From positions 115,434 through 179,433 of the forward strand of contig JAKUCV010006854.1 in NCBI GenBank assembly GCA_028386065.3: a stretch of 64,000 bases of DNA, read 5' to 3'. This document shows, one piece after another, positions 11,865 through 23,494 of this stretch. Numbering within the stretch: the stretch's first letter is position 1; every line of letters begins with the position of its first letter. The notes beneath the pieces were generated by a model. The model was given only the letters and a program-made list of their open reading frames with translations. It was not told where the DNA came from and made no database searches. The translations under genes were made by a program, and so were the position numbers. The DNA is from Turnera subulata (taxonomy: Eukaryota; Streptophyta; Magnoliopsida; Malpighiales; Passifloraceae).

Positions 11865-12251
11865 TAAGGGTTTTTAAGTTGTAGGAATCAGAGGACAAGT
11901 TCTGATTCAATCTTCAGACTTGTTTAATAAATATGGCTTTCTAAAAACACTCTCTCTTGATTTTCGAACACTCAGAGCTTAGGTTATGAAACTGATTAAT
12001 GATCTTCTTCGATCCTGAAAGAACGATCCTTTGGACTAACTGGATTACAAAAGGGGCTTGAGAATTGATTGCCATCTTGAGTATGGATCCTTCTATCTCG
12101 CCTGAGTAATCAGTTAGACTGAAGGCTCTCGTCTCTTGTGTGGTAGTGGAGCCAGCACGGCTTTATGGGGAGAGTACCCATCCAAAGAATTATCATTATC
12201 CAGGTTCATCATCTGACGCTTTGAGTTAGTAGAAAATCAACTCCTACAACA
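11865..12251 (+). other. Viral copy A leader with primer-binding site
   Basis: About 370 bases of leader before the movement-protein ATG. Bases 12141-12152 read TGGTAGTGGAGC followed by CAGC. Copy B has TGGTAGCGGAGC at the same point, the same site the retrotransposons use. This is the likely tRNA primer site that starts minus-strand synthesis and marks the conventional map origin of these viruses. Confidence 0.6.
11936..11941 (+). terminator. Viral copy A poly(A) signal in the leader
   Basis: AATAAA about 75 bases after the TATA box, near the start of the leader. In plant pararetroviruses the poly(A) signal lies just after the transcription start, so that the RNA is terminally redundant; this placement fits. 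Copy B has the same hexamer. Confidence 0.5.
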
Positions 12252-13414
12252 ATGACAACTCCATCACCAAATATTATCACCTCTTCCATTACTATTCCAG
12301 ATTCTGCACGTACATCCCTTGCCAATAAAATAGACCATTTAGTTGAAATCACCCATATTCCAGAAGAAGCTAGAATTGAGGACTCACTCCTCCCTCTAGT
12401 TAATCCATACACTATATTAAAAAAAGGGTCACTTTCTTGTTCCATTAGAACTTTGATTTCCACCAGAAGACCAGCAATCAAAGAATATGTTCAGTCATCA
12501 AGACTTTCTCAGTGTACGTTGAGTTCTTCAACTGCTGAGCAATATGTCACTCTTGAGATTCCTCAGGAGTTCATATCCCAGTGGAAAGCAAAGCATTATT
12601 CTCATCTTCACCTTGGTGCCATACGCCTAGTGCTCTCATATCATGGAAGAAAAGGCCTACCAGTCACTGCTCGACTGTCTTTGCTTGATTCTAGATATGT
12701 CAAATATGAGGATGCTGTCATCGGCACTATTTTGACAACGCTGAATGCAGGAAGTGTGGTTCTTACCTTCTTCCCCAATTTCAATATTTCCCTGGATGAT
12801 CCGCATTTGAGCACAGCCTTGAAGATTCAGGTTCAAATTATTGGAGCTGAACAAGTGGCAAATGCCATTACTGCCACTTTACACCACCAGATAGTATATA
12901 GACACCAAGACCATGCTGTCAACCTACCTTCTCAAGGGCTTTCCTCTGATCCAGTCTTCATTTATGCTGCCATGGGTTCTACACCTACTATTGTTCAGCC
13001 ACCCAGGCAAATCTCTAAAGATCAATTGGTCAAGCTAATCCCTTTGGATTGGGTAACCAATTATGAAAATCTTCGTCAGCACACTCAACCAGTCCAAACT
13101 ACGGACTCCACCTTCATAAGACAATCAAATGGAACTGTCAGAACTATTTTCTCCAAGCCCGGAGCCTCCTCTATTGAGGTTTTCCATTGCAGTATGATCA
13201 GACCGAGCTCAAAAAAGACAGAGAAAAAGATTCCAGTTTCCTACTTCCAGCCTGATGGATCTGCTGTCTATGTTTCCCATATCAATGGTCATTTTATATG
13301 GGGCACTGATTCTACCCAATATGAAGAAGATTGTGATTGTGAAGACCATTTTTATGACTCTGATGAAGATTATGTCCTTCCATCCAGAAGAAAGTCCAGG
13401 ACTCACCGCTCTCG
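12252..13414 (+). pseudogene. Viral copy A movement protein region of ORF1
   Basis: Begins with ATG at 12252. Residues 100-215 carry the caulimovirus 30K-type movement domain: IPQEFISQW, LGAIRLVLSYHGRKGLPV, the conserved Asp in LLDSRY (residue 146) and LTTLNAGSVVLTF. The role is movement between cells through plasmodesmata. After an acidic stretch near residues 360-375, a single base missing near 13440 relative to copy B shifts the frame, and this frame ends at 13616 in unrelated sequence. The overlapping downstream frame carries the true continuation. Start choice agrees with copy B, which begins with the same residues. Confidence 0.85.
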
Positions 13415-15616
13415 ATGCAAGCCCCATCTAAAGACTCATCGGCCTCCCAAGGAGCATCTCGTCCATGGATACTTCCCAAGGCCATCGCTGAAGCACCTCC
13501 TCCTGATTTCTATTCAAGAGCACTGGAAATTCTTGAAGAAGAAGGACTTTTACCTCCTTCTTGTTCTTCTGAAGTTCCAACACCTTTACCAACCCTGCCA
13601 CCAGTCCCCTGCATAATGTTTAAACCAGCTAATTTTCCTCCTTTGGAGACTCGAGTAGACGACTCCACCAAAAGGCCTTATAAACCTTTTATCACACCTC
13701 AACAAGTAAGGCCAGATGGCCATCTTTCTCCTCTTAATCAAGCTGAAGAAGTCCTGAATTGGCAGACGCAAAATATGACGGCCCAAAATCACCTGCTTCA
13801 AAATCTTAACTCGAAAATGGATCAAGTCCTTTCACAGCAAGGACTTACGTCTCAGAAGTGTGACTCTCTTGCAGGACAAATGAAAAAACTAGAGTATGAC
13901 CTTACTCAAAAACTTAACATAGTTCAACAAGAATTATGTTATGCCATGAGGGATAGGAAGAATCTTTATGGCCCTCTGGTCAAACAAAAAGAAACAGAGG
14001 TCCTTCGTCTTGAACGAGAACTCCAGGATGCAAGAAAAGTTCTAGCAAGTACCAAACCATCTGTTCCGCAGCCATTGTTTCAAGCCCCTCCAAAACCTTT
14101 CCTCACCAGATCCAGCTTACATGAAAAACCATTCAAATCATTGTCCCAGTTGTTTCCACAGGACCCTAAACCACCACATCGGCAATACCGAAGAAGTCCT
14201 AGTCCTTCAGATCGATCACGTCATCGAGAAGGAAAAGAACCAGCAAAAGACCGAGATAGAGATCATTCTCCATCTCTGATGATCAAACGACCTCTATACA
14301 CTCCTTCCATTTCTGATGATACATCGGATGATAGTTTTTCTGAAACTCTTTCAGAAAATTTAGAATTTGATCCAACATATGCAGATATATCCAATATTTT
14401 AATGCATCAACCAAGGTCCACATACACTACAGAATTTCCTCCTGAACCAGAAGGCATGGATAGCACAGCTACTCCACAAGCTACTCCTTCACAGCCCAAT
14501 CCATCTCAGTCAAATAAACCACCTCCATTTTATCCTCCTTCCAAGAAACCTGACGGTTTTTCCACAGGAAATGGACCATGGTTGACACTTGATGATGTTC
14601 CACAATATCGCTGGAGAGAACGATTGCAAGAATTCCAAGCATGGATGGATAAGGAAGAATTACAAGAAAATCCACCATATTGGATCCATAGAGAATTCAT
14701 TGCTCGATCAACAGGCACTCTCAAAGAATGGTTCCAAAAAACCACTGAGGCCCATCTTCAGCAATTGTGTCAAGTCCCGACAACCGCGGATTTCATGAAT
14801 ATTCTGCATGATGAATTTATTGGTTCTTTTAAGGATGAAAACAGGCACAGAATGACAGAGTTTCATCAAAGAAAGTGTTGTTCTTTAGCATTTTCTGACC
14901 TTCAAAGACATCACTCTGCTATGAGTAAGCTCTATTACACCCTAGGAGCTACAGATGCTAATCGAGAAGTCTATTTGGCATCTTTTTCGGAAAGCTTGCA
15001 GAGCAATGTTCATAGTGCCATGGAGTCTGGCAATCAGAGTATGTCTGACACTTCTCTTGGAAAATTATATCAAATGATTCTCTCAGCTCGAGAAAAACTT
15101 TGCGAGAATCAAAAGATGTTTAGGGATCTTTCCAAACGTTCTCATGATCTCAAAAGTGTGTGTAACAACTCTTATCTAAAGATCAAATGCAAGGATAAGA
15201 ATTGTTCCTGCTCTCGAAAATCCAATCATGTTGATCATTATCAGAAGCCCTTTCCAAGGAAGCCCAAGAAGAAGTTCAGATCCCATTTCTCCAAATTCAA
15301 ATACTTCAAAAAGAAAGGAAGACGCGGCAACAAAGGAGACAGATGCTTTATTTGTAAGAAAAATGGTCATTTTGCAAAAAACTGCCCAAATCAGCCTGCC
15401 AAATCCGCCAAATTGGTGCAACAAATACAACAGAGCACTCAAGTTGACCTCGACAATGCAGATGTTGAATCATTATTTTCAGAAACTGAACAGCCTGAAG
15501 AAGACACTGTCTTTGTTCTTGAACAAGAATCTGATACATCTTCATCAACAACCTCTGAAGATGAAGAATTTGATGATCGATATTTACCAGTTTTTCAAGC
15601 TAAAAAAGAAGCCTAA
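13415..15616 (+). pseudogene. Viral copy A coat protein region of ORF1
   Basis: An open frame of 733 codons, one base out of phase with the movement region. The N-terminal part is Pro-rich with a predicted coiled coil (around NQAEEVLNWQTQ and the Leu/Gln-rich stretch that follows). The middle holds a basic and acidic linker and the capsid core (WRERLQEFQAWMD to the SLGKLYQMILSAREKL helix). The C-terminus has a Cys/Lys-rich block (CKDKNCSC) and the CX2CX4HX4C zinc knuckle CFICKKNGHFAKNCP typical of caulimovirus coat proteins, then an acidic tail. It ends at TAA (15614-15616) where copy B has CAA, so the polyprotein is cut before the protease. Confidence 0.85.
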
Positions 15617-16033
15617 AAGACCATTTTGTCCAAAACAAAGTCTCCATCTGTCAAAATACAGATTCTCCCATCTAAGTATGACAAGTCAATCCCTCTTATT
15701 GGTTTTGTTGATACTGGTGCCCACAAAAGTTTTCTCAATCCAAAAATCTTACCTCTAGAGGCATGGGAGCAACACAAGGAGTATTTTCAGGCAGCAAATG
15801 GAGAGTTATTCCAAACCACGATGATCACTAAACGTTGTATTGGAATACAACTCTTCTCTGGATGTGTTATCTGGACAAAAGTTCTTGGCACAAGTCTTCC
15901 AGATCGAGACCTACTCATAGGTTTTGATATCATTCAACAGGCAGAAAAAATTCAAATCCTCTCACAAGGATTAAAATTCAAAAGGTTCTTTTCTCCTTAC
16001 ACCAATGTTAAAAAGATCTTTGCTCTTCAATAA
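15617..16033 (+). pseudogene. Viral copy A aspartic protease region
   Basis: Same frame as the coat region, after the stop. The catalytic motif DTGAHKSF follows IPLIGFV, as in retroviral-type proteases that release coat and RT from the polyprotein. DLLIGFDII, near the C-terminal end of the fold, is also kept. The frame ends with TAA at 16031-16033. Confidence 0.8.
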
Positions 16034-16803
16034 TGTCCAGTCCAGTATGAGGAGATCAAGACAAAGTTATTACAATCCTGTGCTGACAGTCATGCTTAGT
16101 TCACACATTCATCTCCCCTCTGGAAGAATGAAGCGTTTTTCATTACGTTGCCTTTCAAGCTCAATGAAGATATCAATCCTACTAAAGCATCTCATCCAGG
16201 CATGACGCCCTTAGATTTACTTCTAGCCAGAGAAGAATGTTCACAGGTGTTACAACAGGGCCTCATTAAACCCACCAAATCAGAATGGGCATGCCAGGCA
16301 TTCTATGTGGAAAAAAGAACTGAAAAAATTTGAGGGGAAAAGAGGTTAGTAATTGATTACAAGCCTCTTAATCATTTTTTAAGAGATGATAAATTTCCTC
16401 TTCCCAAGATCAATTCCATGTTCCTTCACCTTAAGGATGCACGCATCTTTACGAAGTTTGACTTAAAAGCCGGATTTTGGCAACTTGGGATCGACCCCAA
16501 GGATCGCCATAAAATCGCTTTCTGTATACCAGATGCTCAGTATCAATGGAAGGTTATGCCTTTTGGGTTAAAGGTAGCCCCTTCCCTATTTCAGAAGGCA
16601 ATGGTCCGCATTTCCTAACCCATTCTCCACCATACATTAATTTACATTGATGACATCCTCCTTTTCTCATCTACAGAGACGGAACACCTACAGCTTTTGC
16701 AACAGTTTTATGACATAGTCCATGCCTACAGAATTATGTTATCAGAGAAGAAAAGCCACATCGGTGTTACAGAAGTTAATTTTTTAGGAATGCATTTCAA
16801 GAA
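16034..16803 (+). pseudogene. Viral copy A reverse transcriptase, truncated
   Basis: Degraded RT: EWACQAFYVEK, LVIDYKPLN, FDLKAGFWQLGI, PFGLKVAPSLFQ and YIDDILLF are visible in order, so the YIDD active site itself survives. Several stops interrupt it (one near 16097, one at 16331-16333 after EKI, one at 16616-16618 after MVRIS). The sequence stops matching copy B after LGMHFK at about 16803. The thumb end and RNase H are absent. Confidence 0.85.
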
Positions 16804-16812
16804 GGCTCTCAA
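16801..16812. other. Junction between the inverted viral copies
   Basis: Copy A RT sequence ends at CATTTCAAGAA and copy B leader (minus strand) begins at AGTCTAA (from 16812). The bases between, GAAGGCTCTC, equal the viral leader sequence that would follow next in copy A (12121-12130), but on the plus strand. This looks like a templated filler at a repaired break. Confidence 0.55.
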
Positions 16813-17066
16813 GTCTAATTGATTACTCAGGCGAGATAGAAGGATCCATACTCAAGATGGCAATCAATTCTCAAGCCCCTTTTGTAATCCAGTTAGTCCA
16901 AAAGATCGTTCTTGCAGGATCAAAGAAGATCATTAATCAGTTTCATAACCTATGCTATGAGTGTTCGAAAATCAAGAGAGAGTGTTTTTAGAAGCCATAT
17001 TTATTAAACAAGTCTGAAGATTGAATCAGAATATGTCCTCTGATTCCTACAACTTAAAAACCCTTA

Positions 17067-17074
17067 TATTTATA
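17067..17074 (-). promoter_or_regulatory. Viral copy B TATA box
   Basis: The minus strand reads TATAAATA in the same context as copy A. Two TGATGTAAG copies lie about 25-50 bases upstream, resembling paired activator sites. It follows the end of ORF2 and precedes the second leader copy, as expected for the intergenic promoter of the circular genome. Confidence 0.65.
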
Positions 17075-17256
17075 GTTGGGGGTTTCTTCCAACTTACATC
17101 ACTGCTTACATCATTGACTTAATTATTAAAGTAATAAGACAATACCGGGTGGTAACATGACCACTGACTGACATGCCATAAAGCAAAGTAGTGGGGGACA
17201 ACAGATTCCCACTTTATTTATTATACAGACACTGATACTGACAAGAGAGTGCCATT

Positions 17257-18238
17257 ATTTATTAATGAACTCGTAACTCGGACTGAGATTGGCTTCTTCT
17301 GGGTCTACCATTGAGTCATCGCTGTCATAATCTGAGGCACGCGCAGCTTGAGCATCACGGGCATCTCGGTTACGCCAATAATTTGCTTTAGTCTCATCAA
17401 AATCCCAGGTGGCATTCATCTGACAAGTCACTTGAGAATATGGATTCTATGAGTCTTGAAATAAAGTTTGTGGGACCGGAGGTGGAGTGGGAGACAATGG
17501 TACCATGGCAGTAGAGGAAATCTGGCTGGCAGCCTCATAATTGAAGCCATTGAGGAGACATAGACTATTCCATGTTCTCCTAAGGAAATTTTTTGATGGG
17601 GATGTACATGGACGAGATGGAGGTTCTTGATGGTATTCCACAAGGGATCTCGGTGGTGGAGATGCAAGATAAGATTCCCATGGTCTTACAACAGGAAGAG
17701 GACGTGGAGGTGTTCCACGATATGGTCTGTGTGCGGAAAATGTCATGTAGAGTAGTGGTCGTTGCTGAGGTGGATGCATATCAAGAGTTGTTTTAATCCA
17801 AGTGCGCCACTGACTTAGTGGGGCCATCTACTGGAGAAAAGTCCACTGATTGGAGGAATTATTTTCTGCATCCATGAGGAATTCAAACATATCGAGAGCC
17901 TTGATCCTGAATATGCCATAATAAAGGGTGAACTGGCACCAATTGTACCAAAGTTCATCTTCAGAAAAATCATAGCAATGAATAAGGCTAATCCTTCTGA
18001 ACGGGTGGTCAGGAAAATATTGGGACTGAATGGTTTGGGAAAGACTAACACCTTGTTCTTGAAGGAAGATAGTGAGGTAATGGAAAAGAGAGTTTCTTGC
18101 AAATTCTCTAATTGAGTAGAGGTCTGATTTGGGATGAAGAGTCTCAGGGAAATAAGGGTTGTTGGTTGCCATGTCTGTCCATGCTGCTGGTTGAGCTGGA
18201 AGTTGCCAGTATGGTTCAGAAGAGGATGAAGCCATGAA
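17257..18238 (-). pseudogene. Viral copy B ORF2, unknown function
   Basis: A single minus-strand frame starting at ATG near 18236 (MASSSSEPYWQ) and ending after YEFINK at about 17257, about 325 codons. It is interrupted by two TAG stops (near 17826 and 17447). The first third is mixed helix with aromatic residues (SEDELWYNW, FRIKALDMF). The middle is Pro/Arg-rich, and the end is acidic (DYDSDDS). I find no known domain. Florendoviruses carry a second ORF of unknown function after RNase H, and this fits in position. The frame is continuous with the RNase H end, with no stop between. Confidence 0.65.
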
Positions 18239-19800
18239 GATAACAGGAATGAGATTGAATTTGGAAACCAAATGGATTGTCTTGGATGTTCTGGATAACA
18301 TGTCTGGAATGAGATTGGTGTCTCTTTTTATATGCTTGACTTGGAAATCATACTTATCAAGCCACTGTTTTCAACGCAAGAGTTGTTTGTCTGGGACTCT
18401 TTTGTTCTTGAAATCTAACAGCTTTGGAAAAGATGAGTTGTCCATTTCCACGATAAAATGATGCTTGACAAGATGGAACTCAAACTTTTTGATTCCATAT
18501 TTGACTGCCAAAAGTTCTTTATGAGTGGTGTGATAATGGAGTTCTGCATCTGAAAATTTTCCACTGGCGTGGCCACAATAATACCTCTTCTTATCTGTCG
18601 TTTCTTCAATCAGTACTGCTCCCCAGTACTCATCACTTGCGTCTGTCTGGAGGATTCTTGTGCCATTGGTGGGAAGTCTAAGTGGAGGTAGATTTTGAGT
18701 GATCTGCTTTAGAACTTTGACAGCTTCAGTCTGATCTGGTCCCCAAGGTGGGGCTTTCTTCTTCAATAATTTGGACAGATGGCTGGTGTGGTGTGAAACC
18801 TTTGGGATGAAGTCACGGATGTAATTGACTATTCCCAAGAATTGTTGGATTTTCTTTGGCGTGAGATTCTCATCTGGAAAATTCAATAATTCATGGGCAA
18901 TGTGGGGTCCAGGCTGATAAGAACCATTCTTGAAATGCATTCCCAAAAAATCAACTTCTGTAACACCGATGTGGCTTTTCTTCTCTAATAACATAATTCC
19001 GTAGGCATGGACTATGTCATAAAACTGTTGCAAAAGCTGTAGGTGTTCTGTCTCCGTAGATGAGAAAAGGAGGATGTCATCAATGTAAATTAATGTATGG
19101 TGGAGAATGGGTTGGAAAATGCGGACCATTGCCTTCTGAAACAGGGAAGGGGCTACCTTTAACCCAAAAGGTATAACTTTCCATTGATACTGAGCATCTG
19201 GTATACAGAAAGCGGTTTTATGGCGATCCTTGGGGTCGATCCCAAGTTGCCAAAATCCATCTTTTAAGTCAAACTTCGAAAAGATGCGTGCATCCTTAAG
19301 GTGAAGGAACATGGAATTGATCTTGGGAAGAGGATTTATCATCTCTTAAAAAATGATTAAGAGGCTTGTAATCAATTACTAACCTCTTTTTCCCTCGAAT
19401 TTTCTCAGTTTTTTTTCCACATAGAATGCCTGGCATGCCCATTCTGATTTGCTGGGTTCGATGAGACCCTGTTGTAACAGCTGTGAACATTCTTCTCTGG
19501 CTAGAAGTAAATCTAAGGGCGTCATGCCTGGATGAGATGCCTTAGTAGGATTGATATCATCATTGAGCCTGAAAAGCAACGTAATGAAAAATGCTTCATT
19601 TCTCCAGAGGGGAGATGAATGTGTGAACTGAGCATGACTATCAGCACAGGATTGTAATAACTTTGTTTTGATTTCCTCATACTGGACTGGACATTCTTGA
19701 AGAGCAAAGATCTTATTAACATTGGTGTAAGGAGCAAAGAACCTTTTGAATTTTAATCCTTGTGAGAGGATTTGAAATTTTTTCTGCCTGTTGAATGATA
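18239..19800 (-). pseudogene. Viral copy B reverse transcriptase and RNase H
   Basis: Minus strand, with frameshifts near 19800 and 19345 and a TGA at 18371-18373. RT motifs in order: WACQAFYVEK, FDLKDGFWQLGI, PFGLKVAPSLFQ and the intact active site YIDDILLFS, then LGIVNYIRDFIP. RNase H shows ILQTDASDEYWGAVL, HTTHKELLAVKYG and IVEMDN. Past the TGA it continues KQWLDKYDF and IPDMLSRTSK, the usual RNase H end. The enzyme copies pregenomic RNA into DNA and removes the RNA strand. This copy cannot be made intact. Confidence 0.85.
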
Positions 19801-20110
19801 TCAAAATCTATGAGTAGGTCTCGATCTGGAAGACTTGTACCAAGAACTTTTGTCCAGATAACACATCTAGGGAAGCATTGTATTCTAATACGACGTTTAG
19901 TGATCATCGTGGTTTGGAATAACTCTCCATTTGCTGCCTAAAAATACTCCTTGTGTTGCTCCCATGCCTCTAGAGGTAAGATTTTTGGATTGAGAAAACT
20001 TTTGTGGGCACCAGTATCAACAAAACCAATAAGAGGGATTGGCTTGTCATACTTGGATGGAAGAATCTGTATTTTGACTGATGGAGACTTTATTTTGGAC
20101 AAAATGGTCT
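19801..20110 (-). pseudogene. Viral copy B aspartic protease region
   Basis: Carries DTGAHKSFLNP after PLIGFV. It is in frame with the coat region, because CAA is retained where copy A has TAA. The frame is then closed by TAG at 19938-19940 (copy A has CAG there), and the rest is in a shifted frame (KVLGTSLPDRDLL). Confidence 0.8.
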
Positions 20111-22310
20111 TTTGGGCTTCTTTTTGAGCTTGAAAAACTGGTAAATATCGATCATCAAATTCTTCTTCTTCAGTGGTTGTTGATGAAGATGTATTAGATT
20201 CTTGTTCAAGAATGAATACAGTGTCTTCTTCAGGCTCTTCAGTTTCTGAAAATAATGATTCAACATCTGCATTGTCGAGGTCAACTTGAGTGCTCTGTTG
20301 TATTTGTTGCACCAATTTGGCGGATTTGGCAGGCTGATTTGGGCAGTTTTTTGCAAAATGACCCTTTTTCTTACAAATAAAGCATCTGTCTCCTTTGTTG
20401 CCGCGTCTTCCTTTCTTTTTGAAGTATTTGAATTTGGAGAAACGGGATCTGAACTTCTTCCTTGGCTTCCTTGGAAAGGGCTTCTGATAATGATCAACAT
20501 GATTGGATTTTCGAGAGCAGGAACAATTCTTATCCTTGCATTTGATCTTTAGATAAGAGTTATTACACACAGTTTTGAGATCATGAGATCGTTTGGAAAG
20601 ATCCCTAAACATCTTTTGATTCTCGCAAAGTTTTTCTCGGGCTGAGAGAATCATTTGATATAATTTTCCAAGAGAAGTGTCAGACATACTCTGATTGCTA
20701 GACTCCATGGCACTATGAACGTTGCTCTGCAAGCTTTCTGGAAAAGATGCCAAATAGACTTCTCGATTAGCATCTGTAGCTCCTAGGGTGTAATAGAGCT
20801 TACTCATAGAAGAGTGATGTCTTTGAAGGTCAGAAAGTGCTAAAGAACAACACTTTCTTTGATGAAACTCTGTCATTCTGTGCCTGTTTTCATCCGGGAA
20901 AGAACCAATAAATTCATCATGCAGAATACTCATGAAATCTGTTGTTGTTGGGACTTGACACAATTGCTGAAGAAGGGCCTCAGTGGTTTTTTGGAACCAT
21001 TCTTTGAGAGTGCCTGTTGATCGAGAAATGAATTCTCTATGGATCCAGTATGGTGGATTTTCTTGTAATTCTTCCTTGTCCATCCATGTTTGGAATTCTT
21101 TCAATCGTTCTCTCCAGCGATGTTGTGGAACATCATCAACTGTGAACCATGGTCCATTTCCAGTGGAAAAACCGTCAGGTTTCTTGGAAGGAGGATAAAA
21201 TGGAGGTGGTTGATTTGACTGAGATGGATTGGGCTGTGAAGGAGTAGCTTGTGGAGTAGCTGTGCTATCCATGCCTTCTGGTTCAGGAGGAAATTCTGTA
21301 GTGTATGTGGACCTTGGTTGATGCATCAGAATATTGGAAATATCTGCATATGTTGGATCAAATTCTGAATTTTCTGAAAGAGTTTCAGAAAAACTATTAT
21401 CCGATGTATCATTAGAAATGGAAGGAGTGTATAGAGGTTGTTTGATCATCAGAGATGGAGAATGATCTCTATCTCGGTCTTTTGCTGGTTCTTTTCCTTC
21501 TCGATGACGTGATCGATCTGAAGGACTAAGACTTCTTCGGTATTGCCGATGTGGTGGTTTAGGGTCCTGTAGAAACAACTGGGACAATGATTTGAATGGT
21601 TTTTCATGTAAGTTGGATCTGATGAGGAAAGGTTTTGGAGGGGCTTGAAACAATGGCTGCGGAACAGATGGTTTGGTACTTGCTAGAACTTTTCTTTCAT
21701 CCTGGAGTTCTCTTTCAAGACGAAGGACCTCTATTTCTTTTTGTTTGACCAGAGGGTCATAAAGATTCTTCCTCTCCCTCATGGCATAACATAATTCTTG
21801 TTGAACTATGCAAAGTTTCTGAGTAAGGTCATACTCTAGTTTTTTCATTTGTCCTGCAAGAGAGTCACACTTCTGAGACATAAGTCCTTGCTGTGAAAGG
21901 ACTTGATCCATTTTCGAGTCAAGATTTTGAAGCAGGTGATTTTGGGCCGTCATATTTTGCGTCTGCCAATTCAGGACTTCTTCAGCTTGATTAAGAGGAG
22001 AAAGATGGCCATCTGGCCTTACTTATTGAGGTGTGACAAAAGGTTTATAAGACCTTTTGGTGGAGTCGTCTACTCGAGTCTCCAAAGGAGGAAAATTAGC
22101 TGGTTTAAACATCATGCAGGGGACTGGTGGTAGGGTTGGTAAAGGTGTCGGAACTTCATAAGAACAAGAAGGAGGTAAAATTCCTTCTTCTTCAAGAATT
22201 TCCAGTGCTCTTGAATAGAAATCAAGAGAAGGTGCTTCAGCGATGGCCTTGGGAAGTATCCATGGATGAGATGCTCCTAGGGGAGGCCGAGGAGTCTTTT
22301 GATGGGGCTT
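20111..22310 (-). pseudogene. Viral copy B coat protein region
   Basis: Same layout as copy A: Pro-rich start, coiled coil, charged linker, capsid core, CKDKNCSC block, then the zinc knuckle CFICKKKGHFAKNCP (around 20345-20390) and an acidic tail. A TAA at 22023-22025 (copy A has CAA) separates the first part, which is still joined to the movement region, from the remaining 671-codon frame. Unlike copy A there is no frameshift between movement and coat regions, which shows that the original virus had one polyprotein here. Confidence 0.85.
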
Positions 22311-23494
22311 GCATCGAGAGCGGTGAGTCCTGGACTTTCTTCTGGATGGAAGGACATAATCTTCATCAGAGTCATATAAATGGTCTTCACAATCACAATC
22401 TTCTTCACATTGGGTAGAATCAGTGCCCCATATAAAATGACCATTGATATGGGAAACATAGACAGCAGATCCATCAGGCTGGAAGTAGGAAACTGGAATC
22501 TTTTTTTCTGTCTTTTCTGAGCTCGGTCTGATCATACTGCATTGGAAAACTTCAGTAGAGGAGGCTCCGGGCTTGGAGAAAATAGTTCTGACAGTTCCAT
22601 CTGATTGTCTTAGGAAGGTGGAGTCCGTAGTTTGGACTGGTTGAGTGTGCTGACGAAGATTTACATACTTGGTTACCCAATCCAAAGGGATTAGCTTGAC
22701 CAATTGATCTTTAGAGATTTGCCTGGGTGGCTGAACAATAGTAAGTGTAGAACCCATGTCAGCATAAATGAAGACTGGAACAAAGGAAACCCCTGGAACA
22801 AAGGAAACCCCTTGGGAAGGTAGGTTGACAGCATGGTCTTGGAGTCTATATACCATCTGGTGGTGTAAAGTGGCAGTAATGGCATTTCCCACTTGTTCAG
22901 CTCCAATAATTTGAACTTGGATCTTCAAGGCTGTGCTCAAATGCGGATCATCCAGGGAAATATTTAAATTGGGAAAGAAGGTAAGAACCACACTTCCTGC
23001 ATTCAGCGTTGTCAAAATAGTGCCGATGACAGCATCCTCATATTTGACATATCTAGAATCAAGCAAAGACAGTCGAGCAGTGACTGGTAGGCCTTTTCTT
23101 TCATGATATGAGAGCACTAGGCGTATGGCACCAAGGTGAAGAAGAGAATAATGTTTTGCTTTCCACTGGGATATGAACTCCTGAGGAATCTCAAGAGTGA
23201 CATATTGCTCAGCAGTTGAAGAACTCAACGTACACTGAGAAAGTCTTGACGACTGAACATATTCTTTGATTGTTGGTCTTCTGGTGGAAACAAAGTTCTA
23301 ATGGAACGAGAAAGTGACCCTTTTTTGAATATAGTATATGGATTAACTAGAGGGAGGAGTGAGTCCTCAATTCTAGCTTCTTCTGGAATATGGGTGATTT
23401 CAACTAAATGGTCTATTTTATTGGCAAGGGATGTACGTGCAGAATCTGGAATAGTAATGGAAGAGGTGATAATATTTGGTGATGGAGTTGTCAT
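22311..23494 (-). pseudogene. Viral copy B movement protein region
   Basis: Starts at ATG 23492-23494 with the same N-terminus as copy A. One base is missing near 23290 (copy A TTGATTTCC, copy B TTGTTTCC), which shifts the frame. The 30K domain (IPQEFISQW, LGAIRLVLSYH, LLDSRY, TLNAGSVVLTF) continues from 23228. An 18-base tandem duplication at 22776-22811 adds six residues (GVSFVP twice) absent from copy A. Confidence 0.85.

Larger units (their letters stand above)
11822..16803 (+). mobile_element. Endogenous pararetrovirus copy A (Caulimoviridae, florendovirus-like), truncated
   Basis: A plus-strand viral copy with promoter and leader, movement protein, coat protein, protease and part of the reverse transcriptase. 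It ends abruptly inside the RT domain at about 16803. RNase H and the downstream second ORF are missing. The gene order in one long polyprotein and the presence of a separate second ORF in copy B fit florendoviruses; the genus call is inference from layout. It is closely similar to copy B in opposite orientation. It is broken by at least one frameshift and several stops, so it is a genomic relic. Confidence 0.85.

Noticed and set aside
11883..11893. AGGAATCAGAG as the viral primer-binding site
   Set aside because: It lies at about the expected RNA 5' end, too early. The TGGTAG(C/T)GGAGC site in the leader is a better match in place and sequence.
17593..17796. Plus-strand frame within viral ORF2
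   Set aside because: It is the complement of the ORF2 coding sequence; codon pattern and homology support the minus strand.
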